From Stentor coeruleus (taxonomy: Eukaryota > Ciliophora > Heterotrichea > Heterotrichida > Stentoridae), in contig MPUH01000895.1 in NCBI GenBank assembly GCA_001970955.1, forward strand, positions 1 through 30,364: a stretch of DNA of 30,364 nt, given 5' to 3'. Below the pieces are notes generated by a model, which saw nothing but the letters and a program-made list of their open reading frames with translations, was not told where the DNA came from and ran no database searches. This document shows, piece by piece, positions 1-8,988 of the stretch (position 1 is the stretch's first letter; every line of letters starts with the position of its first letter). A program made the translations under genes and the position numbers.

Positions 1-86
1 CTATTATCATAGCTTACAAAGATAAACTTGAAGCCGCCCAATTGAGAAAAATAGATTTCAAGAGTCAAGAGATAATTTCTAAGTAA
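1..86 (+). CDS. 3' end of a gene cut by the window edge
   Basis: An open frame (codons from base 3) runs to a TAA at 84-86 and encodes about 27 residues, with a hydrophilic helix-like tail (AYKDKLEAAQLRKIDF). No domain can be recognised in so short a piece. Support is the open frame plus the G-over-C sequence that follows, which is what downstream flanks look like elsewhere in this window. The body of the gene lies left of the window. Confidence 0.45.
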   Translation, partial: IIIAYKDKLEAAQLRKIDFKSQEIISK

Positions 87-249
87 TAATAATACTAATA
101 ATAGTTTATTGATAAATTGATTTTTTTTATCATTTGGCTTAGAAAGTATTAAATATTAGGCTCAGTAAGTTCTTATTGGCAGATATAATAATGAAAAGAA
201 TTAGAAAACATTAAAATTTAGTATGATTATAATGCTCGGTATTGTTTTT

Positions 250-275
250 AGTTAAATTCTCATGTGTAACCAAAA
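250..275 (+). repeat. Left terminal inverted repeat
   Basis: Identical over 26 bases to the reverse complement of 1113-1138. Identity stops abruptly on both the outer and inner sides, as expected for transposon termini. Confidence 0.85.
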
Positions 276-306
276 ATATTAAAAATTAATAATAGTTCTT
301 TATATC

Positions 307-435
307 CTCTATTAATTTTTCAAAGTTCTCAGTCCATGCAATTTCTTATGCATTAATTTGTTATGCATTAATTCAATTTATANCTCTATTAATTTTTCAA
401 AGTTCTCAGTCCATGCAATTTCTTATGCATTAATT
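307..435. repeat. 52-bp direct duplication around a single N (assembly join)
   Basis: Bases 307-358 and 384-435 are identical over 52 bp, and an N at 383 immediately precedes the second copy. The same arrangement recurs at 28486-28670. The simplest reading is two contig ends that overlap but were joined by an N without being collapsed. It falls inside the transposon, a plausible place for repeat-induced assembly trouble. Confidence 0.8.
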
Positions 436-495
436 GGCTGAAATATTCCTCAATTTATAATTCATATCTTGTTCTTCCATATTTTTTATCTTTGC

Positions 496-1006
496 TTAAA
501 TACTGGACAAAAATGCCTTTTTATTTTGAGTTTGAAATTTGTCACCATTAGGATCTACAAAGCATTTCGATTATCTCCCCTACCAATGCCTCTAATTACC
601 CAATTTTCTGATTTCAATGCTTTTTTATATTATTCTTTCTTTTAACAGTGTAGAATTCATCTATTCTACAATGATTCCTTCTCCTATTGTCAAAGGATGA
701 TTTTGAACAAAGAAAACTGAAGTTAAGCTTCTAAATTTGCTAAACCAATTATTTTAGGTCATGATGCTTAGCTCATAATTGTATGCAACTGAAGTTACAC
801 TAGTTTCAATATTCCACTCATAGATCATTAAAATAAGCGTGCAAAAAGGAATTCCTGGATAAGAAATAATGCATCTGCCAATAATTAAATCCAATTTCTG
901 TATTTGTTGTCACAGCGATACCGTTCCTTTTTCCATTAAATTTGGTAATTCCATCGCAATTATAAAAATTTCTGGAGAATTTAAAATTCCAAAATTTTGG
1001 TACCAA
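496..1006 (-). pseudogene. Broken IS1595/ISXO2-like DDE transposase
   Basis: Minus-strand pieces in changing frames follow the order of an IS1595/ISXO2-like transposase. Bases 1006-818 give an N-terminal stretch ending in FNYWQMHYFLSRNSFLHAYF. Bases 825-661 continue with IYEWN, an in-frame TAA, NNWFSKFR and then IGEGIIVE. At 661 the frame shifts and 661-614 reads DEFYTVKRKNN, so together they restore the family's VE-I-DE block with the first catalytic Asp. Bases 602-555 read WVIRGIGRGDNR, matching the WVFGGIERG-type block, and 561-496 read FVDPNGDKFQTQN, matching the FVDP-G-TQ block near the C terminus. The roughly 100 residues between the last two blocks, including the second catalytic Asp, are absent. 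At least three frame changes and a nonsense codon make it non-functional. Confidence 0.7.
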
Positions 1007-1112
1007 ATTATGGCCTCTTTCTCAGTTGTTAACTGATAAAATAATGAATCTTGTCTTATTTCATGTAAGTTTGAAAATTAATTTTTTTTAACGGTAAATA
1101 TGGCTTATGCTA

Positions 1113-1138
1113 TTTTGGTTACACATGAGAATTTAACT
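1113..1138 (-). repeat. Right terminal inverted repeat
   Basis: Partner of 250-275, with no mismatch. TTGTTTTG follows directly outside it and nearly repeats the eight bases before the left repeat. Confidence 0.85.
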
Positions 1139-1860
1139 TTGTTTTGACAAAAGCTTTGGTATTTAAAAGAAATTCAAAGTTAAATTGAACTAAGTCTAGA
1201 AGATAGCTTGTAAAATCTGATATTGTATAAAAGTTTTAAGAAACTACACTGTGTAAATGCACTTAACTTACAAATATTAAAAAATTTAACTGAAATATTG
1301 ACAGAGATTTAATTTAAAGATCTATAAACTACAATGAAGCAGTATTGGAGGAAATGAATGTTTGAAGCTTAGTTTAGTGTAAATTATTGGATTCATAGAG
1401 ATTTAATGTATTTTAAGACTGAGTGAAAAAGTAAATTAAGATCATAAAGAAAAAATTATGAATTTAACATAATAAAAATTGATGAACTATTTGAGCCTGC
1501 TAAAGGTTAAAAGATCCATATAGCAGTGAGCAGTTTTTATTATTAGTTTTATGATGATTTATATAATTTGTACAAAGTTAGATATCACTTTTTGATAAAT
1601 CTCCTGGACCATAAAAATACCTCCAGACACACAACTCATCATATTCCAATCATATCCTCTCCTTATTAAAACCATCTATTAAAATCTTCTTATTCATCCT
1701 GCAAAACTTGCGAAATCAAGTCTCATTTTTAGAAATCTCATCAAGCAAATCAGTTTTTTTAGCACATTTTATCATTCCTCAATCTCAAAAGTCGTTTTTT
1801 GAACATAAACAATTAAGCTTAACTTAATTTATTGTACCCAGTTCATTTTTGTCCATAAAT
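1139..1860. other. Intergenic: transposon flank and eL21 upstream region
   Basis: No gene seen. Bases 1139 to about 1550 are G-richer than C, like a downstream flank of the gene ending at 86. From about 1600 the strand becomes C-rich (ACCTCCAGACACACAACTC), as upstream of other plus-strand genes, so this last part probably holds the eL21 promoter. No TATA-like motif stands out against the AT-rich background. Confidence 0.5.
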
Positions 1861-2331
1861 ATGCCTCATCATCGTGGTTATAGAGCCAAGACCCGAGACC
1901 TCTTCTCTAGACCTTTTAGACGTCATGGTCAAGCCCCGCTAGGCAAATTGATGGCTAATTTCCACCGTGGAGACTTCGTGGATATCAAGGTAGACGGCTC
2001 AGTTCATAAAGGTATGCCATATAAGTTTTACCACGGCAGAACTGGAAGAGTCTTTAATGTTACTCCTCATGCTATTGGTATTATAGTGAATAAGCAAGTT
2101 AGAAGTAGAATCGTCAAAAAGAAAATCCATGCAAGACCAGAGCATATCCAATTAAGTAGATGTCGTGAAGAATTTTTGAAAAGAGTTAAGGCTAACGAAT
2201 TGGCGAAAAAAGAAGGGAAAACCGATAAACTAAGGAGACAACCGAAAGGCCCTATTGAAGGACACTTTGTTGATGCGAAGGCTTCCAAGATTGTTCAGCA
2301 AAGCCCACCTCTTTACAAACTCATTATTTAG
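1861..2331 (+). CDS. RPL21: Cytosolic 60S ribosomal protein eL21
   Basis: This 156-residue protein is eukaryotic/archaeal ribosomal protein L21e, a component of the large cytosolic subunit. The family's landmarks are present in order: a basic N terminus with the FSRPFRRHG block (about residues 16-24), GDFVDIKVDGSVHKGMP (about 37-53), HGRTGRVFNV (about 58-67), IGIIVNKQVRSR (about 72-83), and a basic C-terminal half with EFLKRVKANE and LRRQPKGP. Human eL21 is 160 residues, so the length is normal. An upstream in-frame TTG at 1849 would add four residues, but the ATG at 1861 gives the expected MPHHRGYRAKTRD start and is preceded by A/T-rich sequence like other starts here. The gene ends with TAG. 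Its GC content is clearly above the flanks, as usual for a highly expressed gene. Confidence 0.97.
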   Translation: MPHHRGYRAKTRDLFSRPFRRHGQAPLGKLMANFHRGDFVDIKVDGSVHKGMPYKFYHGRTGRVFNVTPHAIGIIVNKQVRSRIVKKKIHARPEHIQLSRCREEFLKRVKANELAKKEGKTDKLRRQPKGPIEGHFVDAKASKIVQQSPPLYKLII

Positions 2332-3151
2332 ATTCTAAAATGGTTTTTAAGCCTTTAGAAAGAGATTTTTTATGAGGATGCTTGTGGAGAAGCCTTTTTT
2401 CAGGATAATTTCAGGTGATTTATGATGATGATTAAGAAATTTTTGTTTAGATAAGGGTTTTAGATTGATGATATAATAGGTGAAAAGAATGAGGTTTTTA
2501 TAAACAGATTTTGGTTTTTGATGCTTATTATGATTTTATTAGAAAAAATTGAAGGATATTTTTTCTGATTGATATGCTAAGATTTTTCCTATATATTTTT
2601 GAAATCTATTTTATACAGGAAATTATTTCTTTTTTGATTCTGAATCTGAAAGACCCAGGCACCTAGCATTTGGGCAATTACACTTTCTTTAGAAGATGAT
2701 GCCTATTATTGGATTCATAATTTCTTATAAAATGCTCATTTTAAAATCTAGTCTGATGTTTCATACCAATAAACACTCCAAAATTTGCCGAAAATTTTAA
2801 ACTATAACAACTTTTTTGATGTTATTTATAAGTTTACCCTTAATAGCTTTTCAAGTTGAGACTTATTTTTTTCAATATCTCCGCCTTTGTAATCCTTGTT
2901 TTATCATAAACTAATGCATAAAGCTTCACTGCATATCAAAAATTATACATGACTGAAATAATCGAAAACATCTAAATAGCACCATTCCTCTCTAACATAA
3001 AACTATTTTCTTCACAAGCATTATCTTATTTTTTCATCAAAACAATAATTCTCTTTGATATTTAGTCTTCAAATCCCACTGACACTAACCATCCATTAAT
3101 CGTCCCGTATTTTTATTTGAATACACTTTTAGCTATAATTTCAACCAATAA
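2332..3151. other. Intergenic: eL21 3' flank and GCDH 5' flank
   Basis: No convincing ORF on either strand. Bases 2332 to about 2560 are markedly G-over-C (3' flank type), and about 2870-3151 are C-over-G (5' flank type). The switch lies near 2640-2860. Confidence 0.5.
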
Positions 3152-4342
3152 ATGGCTTTAAAGTTTATAAGAAGGTATACCTCATTTGTATGGAATGATC
3201 CTCTATTTCAATCCCGAAAGTACACTGAAGAAGAAACTATGATCTGGAACTCAGCTCGAGAATACGCCCAAACCATGCTTCAGCCAAGAATAGTTAAAGC
3301 TTACAACGATGAGACAATGGATCGAGAAATTTTTAAAGAAATGGGTCAGAGAGGATTTTTGGCATGCACTCAAAAAGAATATGGCTTGCCTGGAGTTTCT
3401 TATGTTTCATATGGTCTTATCAGCAAAGAGTTCGAATTTGTCGATAGTGCATACAGAACAGCTCTAAGTGTACAAAGCTGTTTAGTCATCTACCCAATAA
3501 TTACTTATGCAAGTAAAGAAGTTAAAGATAAACTCATCCCAGGACTATCTTCAGGGGACTTAATCGGATGTTATGGATTGACTGAGCCAAATCATGGCTC
3601 TAATCCAATGTCTATGGAAACTCGTGTTAAAAAAGTTGGGGCTAAATATATTCTTAATGGGACTAAGACTTGGATTTCTCATTCGCCAATAGCTGATGTC
3701 TTTGTTATTTGGGCTAGAAACGAAAACAATGAAATTGAAGGTTTTGTTTTAGAAAAAGGGTGGCATGGGTTGACTGCTCCTCCTATTAAAGGTAAACTTT
3801 CTTTAAGAGCAAGTGCAACTGGCATGGTTATGATGGAAAATGTTGAAGTCCCAGAATCCCATAAGCTTAATGTTAAAGGGCTCAAAGGACCAATGACTTG
3901 CTTAAATCATGCAAGGTTTGGGATTTCCTGGGGAGCTTTTGGTGCTGCTGAGGCTTGTTATAAAATTGCTCGTTCTTATACTATGGACCGAATACAATTT
4001 GATAGACCATTGGCACAAAATCAACTTATCCAAAAGAAATTAGCTGATATGGCTACTGAGATTTCTTTGGGGCTTTCTGCAGCTTATGAAGTTTCAAGGC
4101 TTAAAGAAGAAGGAAAGCTAGCTCCTGAAACGGTTTCAATGACTAAGCGAAATGCTTGTTTGAAATCACTTGCTATTGCTAGAGAAGCAAGGGATATGCT
4201 TGGAGGTAATGGTATTGTTGATGAATATCATGTTATCAGGCATATGGCTAATCTTGAAGCAGTTAATACTTATGAAGGAACCGCTGATATTCAAGCCCTT
4301 ATTCTTGGAAGGGCTATAACTGGTTTACAAGCTTTTAAATAG
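3152..4342 (+). CDS. GCDH: Glutaryl-CoA dehydrogenase, mitochondrial
   Basis: A 396-residue flavoenzyme of the acyl-CoA dehydrogenase family that oxidises and decarboxylates glutaryl-CoA to crotonyl-CoA in lysine and tryptophan breakdown, normally passing electrons to ETF in the mitochondrial matrix. GCDH-specific blocks are visible: YRTALSVQS at 101-109 with the substrate-carboxylate Arg102, [11 protein letters not shown] at 140-150, [11 protein letters not shown] at 169-179, [10 protein letters not shown] at 217-225, and the C-terminal [20 protein letters not shown], where Glu375 is the catalytic base. The first 14 residues ([13 protein letters not shown]) are basic and hydroxylated with no acid, consistent with a short mitochondrial presequence. 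It is shorter than the 438-residue human precursor mainly at the N terminus. No intron is needed. The assignment over other acyl-CoA dehydrogenases is firm. Confidence 0.96.
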   Translation: MALKFIRRYTSFVWNDPLFQSRKYTEEETMIWNSAREYAQTMLQPRIVKAYNDETMDREIFKEMGQRGFLACTQKEYGLPGVSYVSYGLISKEFEFVDSAYRTALSVQSCLVIYPIITYASKEVKDKLIPGLSSGDLIGCYGLTEPNHGSNPMSMETRVKKVGAKYILNGTKTWISHSPIADVFVIWARNENNEIEGFVLEKGWHGLTAPPIKGKLSLRASATGMVMMENVEVPESHKLNVKGLKGPMTCLNHARFGISWGAFGAAEACYKIARSYTMDRIQFDRPLAQNQLIQKKLADMATEISLGLSAAYEVSRLKEEGKLAPETVSMTKRNACLKSLAIAREARDMLGGNGIVDEYHVIRHMANLEAVNTYEGTADIQALILGRAITGLQAFK

Positions 4343-4700
4343 ACTAAAGCTAATTAAATAGGTAGAAGATTTAAATGTTTTATGTTGCTATTGGTTTGAT
4401 TATAGATTTTGGTATTTGTGAATGTTAGTTAATTGACTAAAAGATCTAATTAGGATTGAAGACTTGTAAGAAACTGAGACTAAACTTGGGAAAGAAAGAC
4501 TAATAAAGGATACTTCAAGTTTATTTAGTAGTAAATACACTTATTAAGATAATGAAAATAGAGGAAAATAACTTACTGCAATATTGGAAAATATATTGAA
4601 TGAAGGCTGTTGAAATATCAACAAACTCTAAATAATCTTATCATCTCAACCTTCTTAAAACTTAAACAGTTGACTAATAATTTTAATTAACTGTCCGAAA
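4343..4700. other. Intergenic, tandem plus-strand genes
   Basis: A G-rich 3' flank of the dehydrogenase passes into a short C-richer stretch (about 4620-4700) before the EF-hand gene. Nothing else seen. Confidence 0.4.
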
Positions 4701-6266
4701 ATGCTAAGCCCAGAAACTCAAAGAAGACTCGCTCGACTGCTTTTCCAAATGGCTGAGTGTGAAAAGTCAATAGAAAGAAGCCGCCAGAACATTTGCAGCA
4801 ACCCTAATTTCGATATGTACTCAATATTCCAACTTCTTGACGTGCGCACTAACGGAAAACTCGAAGTAACAGATTTAAAATCATACTTATCTCGGTTAGG
4901 CATTTCAGTTCTCCGGAACAATCTCGCTTTATTAATAAGACAATACGATTCAAACAATGATGAAAGACTAAGCCTTGAAGAGTTCCAAGCGCTTGTCTTA
5001 CCTTCAGAAGATTTACAACTGCGTAAAGAGGTATTATCAAGGAATATTCACCCTATAACTCCATATACAGAAAATGCTATCGCTAGGCATTTAGAACTAG
5101 AAGCTAGTTATCAAGAACAATTAGAAACCTTGAAAAAAAGCTTAGCTTCGCGTGCAGACTTTAACCCTATTGATGCTTTTAGAGTAATTGATGTTGAGAG
5201 GCAGAATTTTATAAACGTTTATGAGATATCAAATTTCCTTAAGAAGCATGGGTATTCAGTTACAATGCAAGATCTTGATGGGATAATACGCCGTGTAGAT
5301 ACTGATGAGGACAGTAAAATTAACTATGAAGACTTCACAGCTATGGTAATTCCTTGTAAAAAAGACCGTCCGCAGAGTGCTCCAAGAAAAAATCTTAATC
5401 AATCTCCTTTACGTAAATCATCAGCACGAGCCAGTCCTATGAAAAACTCATATAATTCTCCAAGCAAATCCTCACTTTCTACTAAAAAATCCTCTTATTC
5501 CCCAAATAAATCTTCATATCAATCTTCACCTTCAAAAAGTATTAATAAGCAAGTAAGGTCAAAACTCTTTGCAACAGTTCCTTATGAAGATATGCAGCTA
5601 ATTGTCAATATGTTTCTCTCACAAATACGACTGAATCTTGATATTGAAAGGGAAAGAATAATTCTAACTAAAAGGCCTGAGTTTAATTTGGTTGATTTTT
5701 TCAGGATTTTTGATGTTAATGATAAGAATTTTTTTTCATCTTCAGATGTTGAAGGACTACTTCGAGATCTCAGAGTTCCTTATGATGTTGATGAGGTTTA
5801 CTTATTGTTAAGACATTATAGTTCGTATAAAGACTCAGTTATTAGGTTTTCTGATTTTGAAAGAATGTTTTTACCTAGAGATAAGTATTTCGCTCAAATG
5901 CTTAGAGAGAGAAAAGGTATGGTTTCTCCTCCTTATAATCGATTAAGTATATTCTCGACTGATACTATTGAACAAATTATAAGGATACTTAGATTACAGT
6001 TACAAAGTGAGTCTGTTGCTGAGAATATCAGAAAGAGTATAACAAGTAAAAAATGGATCAATTTTTATGAGGTCTTTGAAAATATTGATGTTGATAAGGA
6101 TGGACTTATTACTATTGGTGAGTTTCAAGATGTTTTCAATAGACATAATGAATTTGCATCACTTGCAGAACTTGAGACGTTGATTGAGCATTATGATAAA
6201 GATTTTGATCGAAGAGTAAGTTACTCGGAGTTTATAGAAGAAATCACCCCTAAGCTTTTTATTTAA
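4701..6266 (+). CDS. Four-module EF-hand calcium-binding protein
   Basis: A 521-residue protein built from four copies of a roughly 65-residue EF-hand pair: residues 38-101, 154-219, 327-392 and 453-517. Each starts F/I-N-x-x-x-x-F-x-x-x-D-V and ends hydrophobic-x-P (VLP, VIP, FLP, ITP), and each is preceded by a helical, probably coiled segment. Near-canonical loops with acidic ligands are DSNNDERLSLEE (83-94), DVDKDGLITIGE (463-474) and DKDFDRRVSYSE (499-510). DTDEDSKINYED has Asp at position 12. The first loops of modules 2 and 3 (DVERQNF, DVNDKNF) are degenerate, so perhaps half of the eight sites bind Ca2+. Residues 220-285 form a Ser/Lys/Pro-rich disordered linker with repeated SSY/SPxKSS motifs that could be phosphorylated. 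No membrane segment is present. The exact role is unknown; multi-EF-hand proteins of this sort are common in ciliates. Confidence 0.93.
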   Translation: MLSPETQRRLARLLFQMAECEKSIERSRQNICSNPNFDMYSIFQLLDVRTNGKLEVTDLKSYLSRLGISVLRNNLALLIRQYDSNNDERLSLEEFQALVLPSEDLQLRKEVLSRNIHPITPYTENAIARHLELEASYQEQLETLKKSLASRADFNPIDAFRVIDVERQNFINVYEISNFLKKHGYSVTMQDLDGIIRRVDTDEDSKINYEDFTAMVIPCKKDRPQSAPRKNLNQSPLRKSSARASPMKNSYNSPSKSSLSTKKSSYSPNKSSYQSSPSKSINKQVRSKLFATVPYEDMQLIVNMFLSQIRLNLDIERERIILTKRPEFNLVDFFRIFDVNDKNFFSSSDVEGLLRDLRVPYDVDEVYLLLRHYSSYKDSVIRFSDFERMFLPRDKYFAQMLRERKGMVSPPYNRLSIFSTDTIEQIIRILRLQLQSESVAENIRKSITSKKWINFYEVFENIDVDKDGLITIGEFQDVFNRHNEFASLAELETLIEHYDKDFDRRVSYSEFIEEITPKLFI

Positions 6267-6311
6267 TCTTTTTATTACTTTTGTTTGCTATTAAATACAA
6301 AAATATCAGCA

Positions 6312-6701
6312 TTAATTACCTTCTTCATGAAATCCTAGTGCCCAATCATCTCTGAATCTAAGAGGAAGACTAACAAATTCAGGGAAAAACTTGCTATGCT
6401 TAGCACAAGGGGATATTTCAAGCGCTCTTAAATAGTTTTCTAGATCTCTTCTTCTTTCCTCTAAGTCTTCCTCTGAAAGTTTGCTTAATAATGATTTCAA
6501 AGCTTTATGGGGTGGAAGATTTGGGATAGGCTTTTTAATAATTTTTTGAATAAGTTTCATCACTTCATGGAGCTCAACAAATTCTGAGTACCTTTTTTCA
6601 ACGATATTTCGCCATTCTCTAAACGACACTACAATTTGATATGCAATAAAAGATTTCTTCCCATGCTCAATTTCTCTATAAGATGGAATGCGAATTTCCA
6701 T
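6312..6701 (-). CDS. PX-domain-only phosphoinositide-binding protein
   Basis: The 129-residue product is almost entirely one phox-homology (PX) domain, a module that binds phosphatidylinositol 3-phosphate on endosomal membranes. It starts on the first strand (MEIRIPSYRE), then reads FIAYQIVVSF. The family's RRYSEF-like motif is KRYSEF at 36-41, with Arg37 in the phosphate-contact position. The loop is PIPNLPPHKALK (58-69) and the last helices are ERRRDLENYLRAL (82-94) and FFPEFVSLPL. No other domain is present, so it resembles small SNX3-type sorting nexins rather than BAR-containing ones. The ATG at 6701 matches the domain edge. It converges on the EF-hand gene with 45 nt between stop codons, so the 3' ends of the two transcripts probably overlap. 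Confidence 0.9.
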   Translation of the reverse strand: MEIRIPSYREIEHGKKSFIAYQIVVSFREWRNIVEKRYSEFVELHEVMKLIQKIIKKPIPNLPPHKALKSLLSKLSEEDLEERRRDLENYLRALEISPCAKHSKFFPEFVSLPLRFRDDWALGFHEEGN

Positions 6702-7256
6702 TTATGCTTATTATAATCTATCATGTAGAGTAAATATGATAGACTACTAATAGAAAATAGAGTATAAGAAAAAAAAATTATACTTTTTAAGGAAATTGTG
6801 GAGTTGGTTCTAGAAAAATAAATGGTCTTATAAACGATTTTATCCCAGGATGCATCAGGGAGACTACTCCTAAAATATACTAACAACCCTAGCTCTATGA
6901 GATACTAAAAACCTGCGAAAATAAAACTTTAAGGAATTTGAAGGACAGATTTTTCTAATCAAAGAATCATATGTGGACTCCTTTCAAGCTACCTTTAAAC
7001 TAAAATTGAGATATTGACTAATAAGCAATTGTTATTTTTTAGACGATATGAAATTGTCTTTAGGATATTTCTTGCACAGATGATATTAGAAATATATTGA
7101 TGATGGAAATAAACTCTGATAATATGGTTATATGCTATCAGTTAAATCGAATTTTATATTAAATTTCTGCTATGATATATTGGAAAGCTGATTTGTTTAC
7201 TTTATATGAATTTAATATCTACGTTTTAAAAGGCTATATAAATTATGTGTAGGATA
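6702..7256. other. Intergenic between two minus-strand genes
   Basis: A minus-strand open frame overlaps 6629-6886, but it begins with TTG and runs into the PX gene in another frame, so I do not accept it. No other signal seen. Confidence 0.4.
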
Positions 7257-8117
7257 TTAGCATAATGGTGCTGTACCTGAACTGTTTAAATACTCTGAAG
7301 AATGTTCTCCCGATATTTCAGGAATCTGATCCAATTCATTCCCAAAACTATAAAAAAAACTATCGACTTCACTATCTTCTTGCATATATCGATTGATAAG
7401 TTTTTCTTCTGCATCACTTATAACAATACATCCTATAATTTCATTTATACACACAGAGCACTCCATTATTATTGCTTCTTCTTTAGTTTCTTCTAATTCT
7501 TTCATTTTTTCTTCAATATTTTTTTCTTGATTCACAAGTTCTTGTTCTTTCTGAGCTAAAATAGCTGATTTTAATAAGAAAATTTCAGTCAAAGATGATA
7601 AGGATTTTGGACTATTTGGGGAAATTTGTTTTAAAGCCATTTTTAATTCTTCTTCTCTAGCTTTGATTATCTGTTCTTGTTTTTCAATATCATTTTGGAG
7701 CTGATTTAGGTAGATCTCCTTAGCTTTTAGAGTTTGTTCTTTTCTGAATAGATCTTGATCTTTAATACTAGTGTTTATATCTTTTTGGCACTTTGAAGAT
7801 GTGAAGGAATTATTTTTTATCTCGGTAAGCTCTTGGAAAAAGGAAGGATATAAAGGCTTTAGTGGCAATGCTCGAGACTTTATAGGTGTTTCGATTAGCA
7901 TTGAATCGCTTAGAAAAGATGATATTGAGTCTTGTGTTTTGTACAACTGACTAATATGAACGTTAACATGATTTTCTGTTGAAACTAAAATATTTGGTTT
8001 TTGGGTTTGAGTTTGAGCGAGTTTATCTTTTGCGTAATGTCTTTTATAAAAATTCATCAGCCTACCTTTAGAACTCAAATTATTCTTTTTCTTTACCATA
8101 CTACACAAATTGTCCAT
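7257..8117 (-). CDS. Coiled-coil protein of unknown function
   Basis: A 286-residue hydrophilic protein with no recognised domain. The N-terminal part (MDNLCSMVKKKNN, then NFYKRHYAKDKL) is basic. Residues around 90-110 are Pro/Leu-rich (ALPLKPLYPSFFQEL). The middle, from about residue 120 to 215, is Glu/Lys/Gln-rich with heptad-like spacing (LNQLQNDIEKQEQIIKAREEEL and EQELVNQEKNIEEKMKELEET), broken by a short Ser/Pro insertion (SPNSPKSLSS). This indicates a coiled coil. The tail is acidic and Ser-rich (QEDSEVDSFFYSFGNELDQIPEISGEHSSEYL). The frame extends upstream to a TTG at 8159 with an in-frame TAA before it; the ATG at 8117 is taken as the start. A cytoskeletal or scaffold role is only a guess. 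Confidence 0.78.
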   Translation of the reverse strand: MDNLCSMVKKKNNLSSKGRLMNFYKRHYAKDKLAQTQTQKPNILVSTENHVNVHISQLYKTQDSISSFLSDSMLIETPIKSRALPLKPLYPSFFQELTEIKNNSFTSSKCQKDINTSIKDQDLFRKEQTLKAKEIYLNQLQNDIEKQEQIIKAREEELKMALKQISPNSPKSLSSLTEIFLLKSAILAQKEQELVNQEKNIEEKMKELEETKEEAIIMECSVCINEIIGCIVISDAEEKLINRYMQEDSEVDSFFYSFGNELDQIPEISGEHSSEYLNSSGTAPLC

Positions 8118-8988
8118 GCTGCTAATAATATTTATAAATCTTGTTTCATTATTTTGCAACTCTTAAATTAGCTTATAACCTAGCATTTTAATGCATATTT
8201 AAAAGTACTATTTCAATTTATCTTCTCGAACTATGCTATACATACTAACACAAAATCAATTTAATATTTAATTGCAAGAAAGTCTATAAATATCTTATGA
8301 AACTTGATTTGAGTTTATTTATCACTAAAATCATGTAAAAATTTATACTACCATAAATTTATATATATGTAAAATTTTCATCATATTTTTCAGATATCTA
8401 AACCCTAAAAAATGTTTCTGATTATAAACTAATTATATATAAATGCGGAAATTTATCCATTTAATGCTTTATAAATGTATAATTTCAAATAATTTCTTAT
8501 TTTAGATAGAAGCACATAAACTCTCATAAGCTGTAAAGTAAATTAGCTAACTAAAATTCAATTTTACTTTTCTAAAGTTCAACTGCTTAAAAAATATAAA
8601 TCACATATACAATCTCATATTATTTTTCCCTATAGAAAAGCCTACATAAAATCAATTCCCTTCTCAAAAAAAATCATCTATTAATAATTAAACAATCCAA
8701 TTTCCAGTTTTTCCATCATCCATTTCTAACATCTAAATAGGATTATTTTTTACCAATCATACCAATTCAAATTCTTCATCTAAATCATCATAAACCCAAC
8801 TCAAAAGCCATTCATATCTAAAAATCTCATAAAAATTCCTTGCCAACATAAACAACTTAATAAAACCCTTTTTCCTACATCCTCAAACATCATACAAAAA
8901 ATCAATGCCATAAGCCATACAATTCTCGCACTCTACATTTAAAAATGTGAAGAAACAAATACTTCATAATAAATCACATAATATAAAA
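8118..8988. other. Divergent intergenic region
   Basis: Lies between a minus-strand and a plus-strand gene, so it must carry both upstream regions. From about 8600 to 8988 the plus strand is strongly C-over-G (ACAATCCAATTTCCAG, CATCATAAACCCAACTC), the signature seen upstream of other plus-strand genes. Nothing else recognised. Confidence 0.5.

Larger units (their letters stand above)
250..1138 (-). mobile_element. Decayed Merlin/IS1595-like DNA transposon with 26-bp TIRs
   Basis: Bases 250-275 and 1113-1138 are perfect 26-bp inverted repeats (outer end AGTTAAATTCTCATG). They are flanked by TTGTTTTT (242-249) and TTGTTTTG (1139-1146), a 7/8 match that fits an 8-bp target-site duplication. Between them, on the minus strand, lie pieces of a DDE transposase of the IS1595/ISXO2-like type. 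In eukaryotes such transposases define Merlin elements, which are known for roughly 8-9 bp target duplications. At 889 bp the copy is short, and the stretch expected between the WVIRGI block and the FVDP block is missing, so it is internally deleted as well as frameshifted. It also contains an assembly join (N at 383), so the exact length is uncertain. Element structure is seen directly; the family assignment rests on motif recognition. Confidence 0.72.

Noticed and set aside
1849..1860. TTG start for eL21 (four extra residues), and similar TTG/GTG starts at 8159 (-) and 8947 (+)
   Set aside because: Nuclear ciliate genes start with ATG; an ATG follows closely in each case and fits family length or composition.
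6629..6886. 85-codon minus-strand frame upstream of and overlapping the PX gene
   Set aside because: Begins with TTG, overlaps the PX domain out of frame, and no motif is recognised.
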